A DNA stretch of 64,000 bases. Origin: Cepaea nemoralis. Its lineage: Eukaryota > Mollusca > Gastropoda > Stylommatophora > Helicidae. Positions 35,091 to 45,445 of the stretch are shown here, one piece after another. The stretch covers positions 258,001 to 322,000 of the forward strand of contig JACEFZ010018117.1 of assembly GCA_014155875.1 (NCBI GenBank). The letters are read 5' to 3'. The translations under genes and the position numbers were made by a program. Within the stretch, counting starts at the first letter, position 1, and each line of letters starts with the position of its first letter. The notes under the pieces are model-generated. The model was not told where the DNA came from and made no database searches. It saw only the letters and a list, made by a program, of their open reading frames with translations.

Positions 35091-35705
35091 CCAACTAAAC
35101 TAAAGATACCAAACATGTGGTATATCAGCTTGTTGTCTCCTGTTCGTAACCTGAATGTGTTACTTATTGTCTTCGGCGGAGTTGGTTCTTCTTCCATCAT
35201 TCGCTTGAAATTTGTCTGTGTCTGCAATATTTTCTCTTGTGTGAATGTCACTGTCTTTTTCAGCTCACTCACTGGCCCATAGAGTTTATCTTCCACTGTT
35301 GTTTCTCAAGGCCAGACGGTTTGCATAGACTGTCTTATGTTGGGTTGTCTTGGAGTATGTGATCTGCTGTCTGCGGCGCTAATCCACATGTTCACATGGC
35401 TGATTTAACAATCTTGAATGTTGTATACATGTAGTTGTGTAATTTATTGTGTCCTATTCTGAGGCGCAGAATTATGATTTATTCTGGTATGTCCATGGTA
35501 ATCGTCTTGAGCTGGTATTGGTGGCTTTAGATTGATTTGATCATTCTTTTCTTTCGGTGGTATGTAACAGGGACATCAGGTTGTTCTTGTATTGCTCCTT
35601 CTTTAGCTAGTTGATCAGCTCTCTCGTTGCCAGGTACTCCACAGTGATATGGTACCCACTGTATAGTGACTTTGCGCTAGCTGCCTTGTTCAGAAAGTAG
35701 TGCCT
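35091..35705 (-). pseudogene. LINE RNase H and C-terminal fragment
   Basis: The minus strand encodes KVTIQWVPYHCGVPGNERAD followed by QLAKEGAIQEQPD, the last RNase H motif. Downstream, a TFRLRTGDNKLIYHMFG segment corresponds to the FRLRTGHNRLxxHM motif found after RNase H in many invertebrate LINEs. Several stops and frame changes lie between. Confidence 0.7.
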
Positions 35706-36035
35706 GTAGTACTGGCAATTTCATGTTAATTTACCCTATTTATAGCATTCCACATGGCCAGCGTCCCAGAGTGAGATCGGAAATCCCCAAATTTAGTGTA
35801 ACAATACGCTAGCATAAGCAATAATTACAAACTATACATTCAATCCCCTAGGGCATATGGTCAATGAAAGCAGTCTCACAACCCCAATATTCAGGGCTCA
35901 AAGTCAGCCGCAGACGATTTGGTAGCTTACCGGTTTGCGCTTATTTCACAGTGGTGTGAGCGTCGGCAGTACATAAAGCATTGACAAAACAATCATATAG
36001 TACGCCTTTTGCAGAAAATTGCTCTCATCACGATG
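35706..36035. other. Unassigned stretch
   Basis: Nothing recognised. Confidence 0.4.
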
Positions 36036-36160
36036 CGCCGAAATTTCTCTCGATCTCTTGCAATTTCTCCTCGCAAAGTACTAAAGGTAAACTTGCCGAG
36101 AAAATCACGTGCAGTGAAAAATTTTCGGGTTGATTGCGACGTCCTTCAAAAGACATTTGT
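36036..36160 (+). mobile_element. SINE-B fragment, plus orientation
   Basis: GTAAACTTGCCGAGAAAATC and GGTTGATTGCGACGTCCTTC mark a SINE-B 3' half that meets the next copy tail to tail. Confidence 0.65.
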
Positions 36161-36402
36161 TTTTACATATCCCTTACAGGACGTTGCAGTCACCACCAGC
36201 ATTTTTTTCAGCTGCTGTTGATGTACTAGGCAAGATTACGCTCACTAGTTCGCAATTGCTTTCTGAGCGACAGGCTCACATACCCCGTAAGTTACCAACG
36301 CAGCGAGAACCGCTACCGATTCTCGCGCAGGTTACGTTACTCACGAGAATATACGGGATTATGGAGAAAGACGTTAACTCCTACATCAGGGAGACCGGCA
36401 GG
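36161..36402 (-). mobile_element. SINE-B, minus copy
   Basis: CATATCCCTTACAGGACGTT, CAGCTGCTGTTGATGTACTA, CACATACCCCGTAAGTTACC and a head ending GACCGGC. Its tail joins the tail of the preceding plus-strand fragment, giving an inverted pair. Confidence 0.75.
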
Positions 36403-36675
36403 CCAGGGAGACCGTCTAACATTTCGGCAGTTTTATAATAGTGACCTGAACTTGCAGTTCGATCCAGCCTATAATGGGTTCAAGGAATAGTCTTTGAAAG
36501 TACTGGTGGCCGCCGTAGTACGGACAACGCCCACCGGGTGTCGATTGGTCAATAAAAGTAAAGGTGTAGCACCATTTACGATTTAAGACGTGCAAAAGAA
36601 TCTTTGATTTTACGTTACTTTTACTTTAAATAATCTGGAGAGAAGGAAGGTGGGGTGGGTTGGGGGGGGGGGAGG

Positions 36676-36905
36676 GGGGTTCAGTGACGAAGATGTTAAG
36701 CCGCATGCCTCGCACTCCCAGGGTAGTGGGTTCGTTCCAGGATGGAGTCATTCGGTTCTGGGGCGCATTATTCTCTGAGACTCCAGGGAGGATCGTCGTT
36801 AGAACTACTGAGTCCATGCTTTGTGAGAAGCCTTCGGCAGGCCACTCTGCGAAAAGAGATCGAGCCATTTGGAATAAAATCCAGCGCATTGTTGACGTCG
36901 ATCCT
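36676..36905 (+). mobile_element. SINE-A, full-length copy
   Basis: A diverged A box region (TTCAGTGACGAAGATGTTAAG) and B box (GTGGGTTCGTTCC), then TCGGTTCTGGGGCGCATTAT, GAAGCCTTCGGCAGGCC and an AATAAAA end. A G-rich run (36646-36680) precedes it. Confidence 0.7.
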
Positions 36906-36953
36906 TTCGACTTACACTCCATTTTATATACGCATTAGTGTGGTCTATAGTAC

Positions 36954-37199
36954 CTGGATTTACTGTGGTCTGCGAGGTAGTGCTGGGGCTTTCTGTGGTA
37001 GTTGCTTCTGTTGGGACAGTGGTGTGTGTTGTCATCTCCGTGGTAGCATCATCACATTGGCTGACGTTGACACTGGTAATGTTTGTTAAGTATTGCCGGG
37101 AGATGTGACGAACACTAAACCTGAACAACATAAGATTATCATAATTATTTAAAACACAGTCACAGGTATTGTTAGAATGTGAATCATCTGTTATCCAAA
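36954..37199 (-). CDS. CBM2-like C-terminal half plus Thr/Ser/Pro linker of the GH9-family gene
   Basis: A GTCTGACATAACAG acceptor and a weak GTACTA donor bracket 246 bp. It reads WITDDSHSNNTCDCVLNNYD, then NLMLFRFSVRHISRQ, then SVNVSQCD, then a linker (TTEMTTHTTVPTEATTTESP, STTSQTTVNP). The first part fits the second half of a type 2 carbohydrate-binding module; low-complexity Thr/Ser/Pro linkers commonly join such modules to a catalytic domain. It ends in phase 1 and joins 32594-32755 in frame. The frame also stays open upstream of the acceptor, so the 5' edge is not certain. Gyp-1 integrated 96 bp upstream of the acceptor. Confidence 0.75.
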
Positions 37200-37295
37200 C
37201 TGTTATGTCAGACAATAATTTCAGGCAACAAATTGGTGCAAACAGAAGAGTTTGTTGTAAATTTGAAATTACCGTGGGGATAACAGATGTTCCAC

Positions 37296-37915
37296 TGTCA
37301 TCAAGCGATGCTACAGGCATTACGGGATAAACTTCTCTCGCACCACACAAAAAGATTTGTCAGTCGTACGAGAGGAATTGATTATACATTTTATTGCCAC
37401 TGGCTCTTACAATACATAAATGCACAAGATTGTCTCTAATGAATCACACATGAATACACAGAACTTCCTATCATTAGTCGTCCCTAGCCCTACTGCTAAA
37501 TCTATCTACTCATCTAAAGAAATACGCATCGACTCTAAGCGATGTGTTCCCTACGAAGTCTGTCCCCCGTCTTGATCATTTTCCGCGTGCTGATTACACA
37601 GTACGCGGAAGGACCTCGTGCGCACTTCGGCTTTTGCGTGCTACATCATTCAACACGCTTAGAGTAGTAGCCTACTCTTGAGTTCTATTCTAGTTCTTGG
37701 TGTCTATCACGTTGGCGTGATTATACCGTGACCAGAGTGCTTACTCTCTGGTTGACACTCCCGTGTCTCATGAGAGAACTGTTTGACAGTTCCCCTCCCT
37801 ATCTACACCTACCCTACCCTGCCCTCATGTTGGGGCACTGGGTTACCTCTAATCTACTTGAGGTAGACCACTCATTCAGGGTGGTCTTCCCTCCTATCTA
37901 TTTTAGTCTTTGACA
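37296..37915 (-). repeat. Gyp-1 3' LTR
   Basis: 620 bp, TG...CA. Differences from the other LTR by eye: T/C at four sites only (near 37430, 37473, 37581 and 37889). Confidence 0.97.
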
Positions 37916-38015
37916 CACACCCTCCCCTCCTGTGTTGCGTTACAAACTTTTGACTCATGGTTGTGACGCAAGAGGTTATCTAAAAATTAGTGTATCTAAT
38001 TTTTGTCAAAGACTA
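37904..38015 (-). other. Gyp-1 3' structured region: polypurine tract within nested inverted repeats
   Basis: TAGTCTTTGACA (37904-37915, end of the LTR) is repeated inverted as TGTCAAAGACTA at 38004-38015. Between them lie the polypurine tract (complement of 37920-37931), an inner stem TTGCGT/ACGCAA (37935-37940 and 37966-37971) and a 9-bp perfect stem AAAAATTAG/CTAATTTTT (37982-37990 and 37996-38004). The same arrangement exists in Gyp-2 at 57661-57775, so it is conserved. Confidence 0.8.
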
Positions 38016-39992
38016 CTGATAACTTGGTTCTGGGTAACTCAATAGACCTCTACTGACTATTGTCACAATGTAGTATTACTTTACTTGGCTACTGGTGATC
38101 GCCACAAACTTGTCTGGTTGGCGTGAGCCCTCTTCTCAATCGCAATATTATATTTATTAGAGGTTTGTCTGAACCGGACTATTGTCTTATAAGACCTGCC
38201 CTCAAATAGCAAATTAACTCACTACCCATACAAAGTTGACTTTCTTAGGATCAACACACGAATTGCTTCATGTCCCCCATATAATATTAAACAACCCTTG
38301 CACAAGCTGTGTGCGACAGGCTTTACCTATCTCGCTTCCGCGTGTAAAGTTATCTTTCACTGTTAAGTTAGTGTTTCGTTGTCTATTGTGTCCCCTGACC
38401 CGGAGTTATCTCCCATTGTTCTAAAAAAAAATGTATGCACTTTACATGTTTGTTTTCCTGGTTGTTTGCGTGTTTGGATGTAACTAATAATATAATTTAC
38501 CTTCTCACATGTGTGTCTGTCTATAATTCGTATGTAAGTCAGTTTTCAAGTGCCATAATCCGGTTAAATGTGGCCACAAACAAGTGTATAACACTAATTC
38601 GTGACTTATGAGACTTAAAATACTTTCCCTAAGGTCTACACTAAACTACACACACCATATTCGAGACAGCATATTTCAACATTGAAAGCAAACGCTTGAC
38701 GCAGACAAATAATAAAAAGTCGCGTTGAGCGGCAGAAAAATCCGCTGGTTGTCTTCACTCTCCATTGTATATTTTCCATTCTTTTATTCTCCCAATTATT
38801 TAAAAACCTTGAAGTGACTCTGTACAAGTTTGGCTCAGTTTGAAAAGAGTTGAGCTTAATGACTGTGCGTAACTTACTGCACGAGTCATGTATTTACAAA
38901 ATATTTACATGGATGAAATAGGGTTGATAGTTTGTACCATGATAATACTAAACACTACATTCTACTGAAATACTAATACTAATTCTATAAATATATATAT
39001 TCTACTTTGTTGCACAAAATTAACTTACTTTGAGGGAAGTAATCTAACTAACTAAAAATGATAATGATGTGAGATGAGTTATGTACCTTTCTGAAATGAG
39101 TAATGTGAAATGTAACAAAATTATAATTAATGGGTTATTTAAAAAAAATGTTTTAATGTCTAAATGAAAACATATGATGGATAATTTTACTATATATGGT
39201 GTAAATAATGTATGTTCAAATGTATAATCCTATACGTTATAAACTACTTTTAATCCTAAATGATGAAGTTGTTAAAGTGTATATTAAGATGGGATGAAAT
39301 AATGTGAAATGGAATGAACTAACTGGTACTGTTCTTATCTTAACTTTTTATCCTAGTATTTAATTAGGTGTTATTAACTTTAAAGTCACTATCCTAAGTA
39401 GATGGGTAAATTTAGTGATTTATCTACACTAAAAAAAAATTTATCATATTCCATAATTCTATTCTAAATCTATATTAAAGTAACTAATCTAACTATACTT
39501 TATCACTATATTACAAACATGTTATAATACATATCACAATAAATATATATACATGGTATTTAACTACCTCAGGTTAGTGGTTGCCATAACGTTCAGAAAT
39601 TGCTTTTGTCGGCACAGTTCATAGTTACACACTTGTCCTGGGTATATTAAATAGACTACACAGTCATACTTGTGTCCTGGGTATTCTTCCCTCTCGTCGA
39701 GTCCGCTGGTGTCGTAGACATGTATATTCGTGTCTGTTATTTACGCATTGTTCTGACACTGTTCTTCTATGATTAACACAGGTGATTCACCGGAACACAA
39801 ATGGAGCATAGTAAGTAACGAGCTGTCTATGTACACACGGTGATTCACTTGTTCTTGGAGCACAGTTCTTATTCTGCTGTCTATGGACATATGGTGGTTC
39901 ACTGTTATTAGCACACAGTCCTGATCATGATGTCTATGTATTACATAGGATATTTTACACAGGATATTTTAAGTGTACTAAATTACATTATC
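38016..39992 (-). other. Gyp-1 3' non-coding region
   Basis: About 2 kb, AT-rich, no open frame over about 60 codons. No envelope-like protein, signal peptide or membrane segment was seen. Blocks such as GAGTCATGTATTTACA and CTCATCTCACATC recur in Gyp-2 (58690-59000), so it belongs to the family and is not a later insertion. Confidence 0.7.
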
Positions 39993-42692
39993 TTAGACTA
40001 CACTTTCATGTGGAGTATCAGGTATTTCTACCTCAGATGGTCGACTAAGGGTATCAGCAAGAATGTTGTCCCTACCCTTAATATGCTCTATACTAAAAGT
40101 ATAATTTTGTAATATTAACGACCACCTGTAGATGCGGTCATTGCGATGCACCCCACTTTGTATGACCGTGATTGGGGAGTTGTCGGTCTGTACTACGAAG
40201 TGATTACCCGCTAGAAATCGATGTAACTTCCTTACTGAATATATGACACTTAGGGCTTCCAACTCTGATATGGAATATCTGGACTCAGCCGGTGTGATCT
40301 TGCGGCTCACGTAGCAAATTGGATGGAAGATGCCATCGTAAAACTGGCCTAGTACTGCAGCGATGGAAATCCTGCTGGCATCTGTCCTAAGATAATAAAC
40401 GAGCCTAGGATTAGGCAAACGCAGAATTGGTACATTACTAAATAGGAGTTTCAATTTTGACAATGCAGAAATTAATAATGCATCTTTGACATCTAATTTT
40501 ACCGATGCTTTCAAAACATTTGAAAATACACTTGTGATTTCAGCTAAGTTCGGTATGAACTTACTATAGTAATTTACTAAACCCAAAAGGCTCATGACCT
40601 GCTTCTTTGTTGTAGGCATGGTCAGGTTCATAATTTTAGTAACAATTCTATTGTCAGTTTTAAGTTGTCCATGTGAAATGACATGACCCAAAAAATCAAT
40701 TTCTTGTAGGCCCAGTTCAACTTTGCTAGGTTTGACAGTGAGACCGAAGAGTCGCAACCTATCGAAGACATGTCTGAGTTTCAGTAAGTGTGTTGTCCAG
40801 TCATCTGTATGGACACAAATATCATCTATATATGTCACCGTATTCGTCACTCCATGTAGTAAATCTCTAGTTAGGCGTACGAAAGTGGCTGGAGCGTTAC
40901 GAAGTCCGAAAGGAAGAAACCGCCATTCGTAAAGACCTAAAGGTGTTGAGAATGCAGTAAGATGGATGGATTGAGTCTGTATAGGGACCTGCCAATATCC
41001 ATTAGTAAGGTCTAATTTAGAGAAGATTTTGGAGGTGGACATATCAAGGATAAGATCTTCGCAGGAAGGAATTGGTTCTGCGTCGATCTTAGTGACATTG
41101 TTGAGTTTTCTATAGTCCACACAGAGACGAATTGTGGAGTCTTTTTTCTTGACCAAGACGATTGGAAATGAGTACTCAGATGTCGATTTCTGGATGATTC
41201 CACTAGCTTCTAAATTAAGAATTTCTTTATTTAGACTTTCTCTGTAGCTAAGTGGGATAGAGTACGGCCTGCATTTGATAGGTTTAGAGTCCGAAAGAAG
41301 GATGGAGTGCTCGACCCTGTCCGTCCTACCTGGAATGTCGGAAAATATGTCCTTATATTCCGTCACTAATTCTATTGTCTGTCGTCGTTGCTCCTCTGGT
41401 AGTCCCGGTTCTAACCGTATAGAATCTAATGTCGCAGTTTTGTCTACAATTGGAACAGGTAGTTCCATCCCGTCGTCGTCTACCTGATTCAGTACGGTGG
41501 TGGTGCTAAGTGCGTTTTCTGTATGCTCACTAAATGTATGCATATCGTCGGCTTTGCCAGTCTCGCTAACTAGTGTAGTTGCGTTATGTATGTCTGTCGT
41601 CTCATCAATAGGTGTGGGTGCATCTTGTTCGTCTGTCTCTAGTTCTGTCTCTTGTCGTGAAAAGTAGGGTTTAAACATGTTGATATGAAGTATCTTTAAG
41701 TGTCCGTTTATCGATATTTCATAATCAACATTCGAAATTCTTCGTACCACTTTGAATGGCCCTTGCCATGAGGTCAATAATAAATTCCGTTTGTCTGGGA
41801 GTAAAAGCAGTATGTCTTGATCTGGTTCAAGATTAATAGTATCTGCTCTGGTTGTTGCCTTTGCTGCATTTAATTTTTCCCATGCAGCTATTTCTTCGCT
41901 AGTGCAATGTTTCAATTGGGGTAAGCATCCCAAAATTAAATCAGTACAAGGGTTATCTAAAATAGCACATGTAAAGGTACCAGAAAGGAAAGGAGTGTTA
42001 ATACGGGCTCTTGCCAGCGGGTAAATTTCTATATTACCCGAAAAGGTTCGGCTTTTGACTGAGTCACCTGTATAATCATTTGGATTCACCAATTTCTTTC
42101 TAAGACCGATAAGAGTGCTTCCACTGTCAAGCAAACATTGGCATGGTATTTCATTGACCATTGCATTGTGGAACACCAAATTGCCTCTGGAAGCCAATGC
42201 TGCATTTGCACTCTCACTGGAGAATGGCACTGTATGTCCACATTCTAATTTTCCGTCCGCATGAAATTGGTGACATCGCTCACAACTGTCAAAGCTTAAA
42301 ATATCGTTTACACAACAAACATCTTCAGATTGATTAAAAGGTAATTCATTCTCGACCTCGCACTCAGTCTCACTCCCACTATCAGAAGATGTATCAATTA
42401 ATATTGCACTGTTGGCCTTCATTCTTTGGCGGCCTAGGCACTTATTGGAATAATGCCCGTAGCTAGAACAGAAGAAACATTTGACTGCACGCATGTATGC
42501 ATTTCTCTTGTTTTGTTGTTTCTTAATGACCATCTCAAGATGTGTCGGAAAGTTTGGTGATTTATCACACATAGCGTAAGTATCATGAAACATTTGGCAA
42601 TACATACATTTAGGCAATTTTTGATGTTTCTTGTCGACTCTCTGAAATGTTTTTTTTATTGCTATGATAGCTTTTAGGTTGGTCCTTAACAA
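39993..42692 (-). CDS. pol: Gyp-1 Pol: zinc knuckles, protease, integrase C-terminal segment, reverse transcriptase, RNase H
   Basis: This 899-codon frame begins in the Gag nucleocapsid part: CMYCQMFHDTYAMC, then the CCHC knuckle CFFCSSYGHYSNKC. Next come the protease site DSGS (near 42120) and LILG end. Then, unusually placed, an integrase C-terminal GPY/F-like segment (SWQGPFKVVRRISNVDYEI, then LHINMFKPYF, about 41670-41835). Reverse transcriptase follows with LPFGLRNAPATF and YIDD (about 40835), then RNase H with TDAS, SELEALSVIY, VQTDNSPI and GRDNILADTLSR. The frame has no internal stop. In ordinary gypsy elements integrase follows RNase H; here nothing does. It overlaps the Gag frame and lies in a +1 register relative to it. 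Confidence 0.9.
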   Translation of the reverse strand: MLRTNLKAIIAIKKTFQRVDKKHQKLPKCMYCQMFHDTYAMCDKSPNFPTHLEMVIKKQQNKRNAYMRAVKCFFCSSYGHYSNKCLGRQRMKANSAILIDTSSDSGSETECEVENELPFNQSEDVCCVNDILSFDSCERCHQFHADGKLECGHTVPFSSESANAALASRGNLVFHNAMVNEIPCQCLLDSGSTLIGLRKKLVNPNDYTGDSVKSRTFSGNIEIYPLARARINTPFLSGTFTCAILDNPCTDLILGCLPQLKHCTSEEIAAWEKLNAAKATTRADTINLEPDQDILLLLPDKRNLLLTSWQGPFKVVRRISNVDYEISINGHLKILHINMFKPYFSRQETELETDEQDAPTPIDETTDIHNATTLVSETGKADDMHTFSEHTENALSTTTVLNQVDDDGMELPVPIVDKTATLDSIRLEPGLPEEQRRQTIELVTEYKDIFSDIPGRTDRVEHSILLSDSKPIKCRPYSIPLSYRESLNKEILNLEASGIIQKSTSEYSFPIVLVKKKDSTIRLCVDYRKLNNVTKIDAEPIPSCEDLILDMSTSKIFSKLDLTNGYWQVPIQTQSIHLTAFSTPLGLYEWRFLPFGLRNAPATFVRLTRDLLHGVTNTVTYIDDICVHTDDWTTHLLKLRHVFDRLRLFGLTVKPSKVELGLQEIDFLGHVISHGQLKTDNRIVTKIMNLTMPTTKKQVMSLLGLVNYYSKFIPNLAEITSVFSNVLKASVKLDVKDALLISALSKLKLLFSNVPILRLPNPRLVYYLRTDASRISIAAVLGQFYDGIFHPICYVSRKITPAESRYSISELEALSVIYSVRKLHRFLAGNHFVVQTDNSPITVIQSGVHRNDRIYRWSLILQNYTFSIEHIKGRDNILADTLSRPSEVEIPDTPHESVV

Positions 42693-43716
42693 AAGAGACT
42701 ATTTCAGAGTCGATGTTTGATGTTTTAAAAATTTCCCTATTCGAGGAAAAATATGCGGAGCCTTTCTTCTCGAATTGTTCTATTGTTTCTATGTCTGACT
42801 GCTGAAGGAACTTAGCGAAAGAAGATGGGATTGTGGATATGAATTTATCCATGGCTATTAAATTTTTAAGTTTTTCAAAGTCCTTTCCTATTTTTGCTGC
42901 ACTAAGCCATCTATTCAGCACGCTTTGGACATTCGAGACATAATCGATGAAGGTCTCACTCGGTTTTGGTTTTAAGTTAGAAAATTGCACTTGATACCCA
43001 GGGGCATCAAGTAAAAAATGTTGCATTATCCTATCGTGAATGTACTGATAGTTAGATCTAAGATCAGTTGGTATTGATTCAATAACTTTAAGGGGCTCCC
43101 CACTGAGGTTTTTCATGTAGATCATGGCCCACATATCGATTGGTACTTGATGGTATTTAAGCTGATATTCGACATTTTCTGTCCAAGCTGATATGGAATC
43201 TTCTTTACAGAATGGCTTAATAATATGTTTGTATTTATTAAGTTTATTCTCTTCTTGCTGACTCTTTAGTTTTGTAGTGGAGATCTCTAAGTGTGAATCT
43301 ACTTCCATACCTTTCATCTTTAACTGTGTCTCTGATTCAATCTGTATTTGTTTTTCTTTCACTCTTGCCATTTCATCTATCTCTCTTTGCTTTAACTCTC
43401 TCTCCTGATCTAATTGTTTTTGCTTTAATTCTCTCTCCTGATCTAATTGTTTTTGCTTAATCTCCTTATCTTGTTCTAACTGTTTCTGTTTTGTTTCTAA
43501 CTCTTTTTGTTTAATTTCCTTATCTTGTTCTAATTGTTTCTGTTTAGTTTCTTCAGCTAATTGTGCCATCTCTTTTTGGTGTTGTCTCTCACGTGCACGT
43601 TCATCTTTATCCGCATCTTTTGCTTCCCTAAATTTTTGATCAGCATATTGCTCTAATTCCTTTCCGGTGTGTCCTAATTCCTTGCCTGCTTGTATGTAAT
43701 CAGCTAAAGTTGACAT
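42610..43716 (-). CDS. gag: Gyp-1 Gag
   Basis: Starts MSTLADYIQAGKELGHTGKE, followed by about 110 residues of charged coiled coil with near-identical repeats (QKQLEQDKEIKQKELETK and QKQLDQERELK). The capsid region (SISAWTENVEYQLKYHQVP to EQFEKKGSAYFSSN) follows. The frame ends shortly after a run of eight A (minus strand, about 42650), where Gyp-2 continues in frame into its zinc knuckles. Gyp-1 therefore carries one extra base here, or uses frameshifting. The capsid C-terminal half resembles the SCAN dimerisation domain, which is thought to derive from Gmr1-like Gag. Confidence 0.9.
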   Translation of the reverse strand: MSTLADYIQAGKELGHTGKELEQYADQKFREAKDADKDERARERQHQKEMAQLAEETKQKQLEQDKEIKQKELETKQKQLEQDKEIKQKQLDQERELKQKQLDQERELKQREIDEMARVKEKQIQIESETQLKMKGMEVDSHLEISTTKLKSQQEENKLNKYKHIIKPFCKEDSISAWTENVEYQLKYHQVPIDMWAMIYMKNLSGEPLKVIESIPTDLRSNYQYIHDRIMQHFLLDAPGYQVQFSNLKPKPSETFIDYVSNVQSVLNRWLSAAKIGKDFEKLKNLIAMDKFISTIPSSFAKFLQQSDIETIEQFEKKGSAYFSSNREIFKTSNIDSEIVSFVKDQPKSYHSNKKNISESRQETSKIA

Positions 43717-44794
43717 GTTGTTGGATAATTAGCTAGAGTTGATAGGCACTCACATATTTATTCAGGAATATTAGATATGTTAAGTTTTTAAATACCTGTG
43801 TACAAAAAATACTATTAGATTACACCCTGAAAAAGAGATGCATTATTAATTATATTGCATTCAAAATAATTCGGGTATACTCATCTTAACAATCCAGAAC
43901 AATCAGGTACAATCGTTTGGTACCTCGACATACACCTTGCGTTACTTCTCTAAACAGCTCTTGTTATACCTGGTTTACAAGAGCATCAATAATTAACCAT
44001 TTGTAAACGACATATGACTTTAGACATTTGTTTGACATTTACAATCACATGCCCCCGGACAACACAATGTGGTATAGTTAACTAGTAAATGTCAATGTCC
44101 TGTCTTCGTTCTAATGTCTTCTGCGTTCCCTAACTATTGCTGTTTAATTTATGATAGTGCTGTGCAGACCGAAACCTATTTGCATAAAGAAAGTAGTGCC
44201 ATCGTGGCGGTAGAAAATAGAATAAGTTCACAAATAAATAAATAAATGCTTTAAAATATATAACGGAAATAATAATGTTCAAATTAATAAATATATTCAA
44301 TAAATAGCTTGTATAAACAAATAATATTCAATATAATTCAAAGATCCAGACGAGCAGCCGCTTGGCGATTTGTAAACAATCTGTCGCTGATTGCCAATGG
44401 CGTAGGACAGCTGTTTGTCAACCGCGATACGTCACAGGCGCAGCGCTATTTTTAGATTGAAAAAAATCGATATTGTCGCCGGCTCATTATTTTGTGTATC
44501 GCTCCGCCGTGAATCATGTTTCATAAATACTTATAAATAAACAAATAATTGTTGAAATGACTGATGCAAAACTATAAAAATAATACTTACAAATCAGAGG
44601 AAAACATGTTCATAAAGCACAAAACATTTCAATAAGCATAAATAACGTTAATCGGTCACGATAGGCACAACTCGCATTTCGTTCTAGTCTGCACACGCCA
44701 TTTTACACTAACACAAATTAAACCCTGTGATTAACTGACAGTAATACTATTTTAGAGCTGTGGGTGAGTGTTTTAGCTTGAACAATTGTCCAAG
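43717..44794 (-). other. Gyp-1 5' leader
   Basis: About 1.1 kb between primer site and Gag, AT-rich, without a credible open frame; presumed to hold packaging and promoter-proximal RNA signals. Confidence 0.6.
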
Positions 44795-44811
44795 CCACAC
44801 TTCTGACACCA
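44795..44811 (-). other. Gyp-1 primer binding site, tRNA-Leu type
   Basis: The minus strand reads TGGTGTCAGAAGTGTGG, 14 bases inside the 5' LTR. It matches the complement of a tRNA-Leu 3' end (ACTTCTGACACCA), the primer reported for molluscan Steamer-type elements. Confidence 0.8.
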
Positions 44812-44825
44812 CTTTTATCCTAGCC

Positions 44826-45445
44826 TGTCATCAAGCGATGCTACAGGCATTACGGGATAAACTTCTCTCGCACCACACAAAAAGATTTGTCAGTCGTACG
44901 AGAGGAATTGATTATACATTTTATTGCCACTGGCTCTTACAATACATAAATGCACAAGACTGTCTCTAATGAATCACACATGAATACACAGAACTTCCTA
45001 TCACTAGTCGTCCCTAGCCCTACTGCTAAATCTATCTACTCATCTAAAGAAATACGCATCGACTCTAAGCGATGTGTTCCCTACGAAGTCTGTCCCCCGT
45101 CTTGATCATTCTCCGCGTGCTGATTACACAGTACGCGGAAGGACCTCGTGCGCACTTCGGCTTTTGCGTGCTACATCATTCAACACGCTTAGAGTAGTAG
45201 CCTACTCTTGAGTTCTATTCTAGTTCTTGGTGTCTATCACGTTGGCGTGATTATACCGTGACCAGAGTGCTTACTCTCTGGTTGACACTCCCGTGTCTCA
45301 TGAGAGAACTGTTTGACAGTTCCCCTCCCTATCTACACCTACCCTACCCTGCCCTCATGTTGGGGCACTGGGTTACCTCTAATCTACTTGAGGTAGACCA
45401 CTCATTCAGGGTGGTCTTTCCTCCTATCTATTTTAGTCTTTGACA
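44826..45445 (-). repeat. Gyp-1 5' LTR
   Basis: 620 bp, same termini as the 3' LTR. Drives transcription on the minus strand, toward the GH9 exons. Confidence 0.97.

Noticed and set aside
38016..39992. Envelope gene in the 3' part of Gyp-1
   Set aside because: No open frame beyond about 60 codons, no signal peptide or membrane helix.
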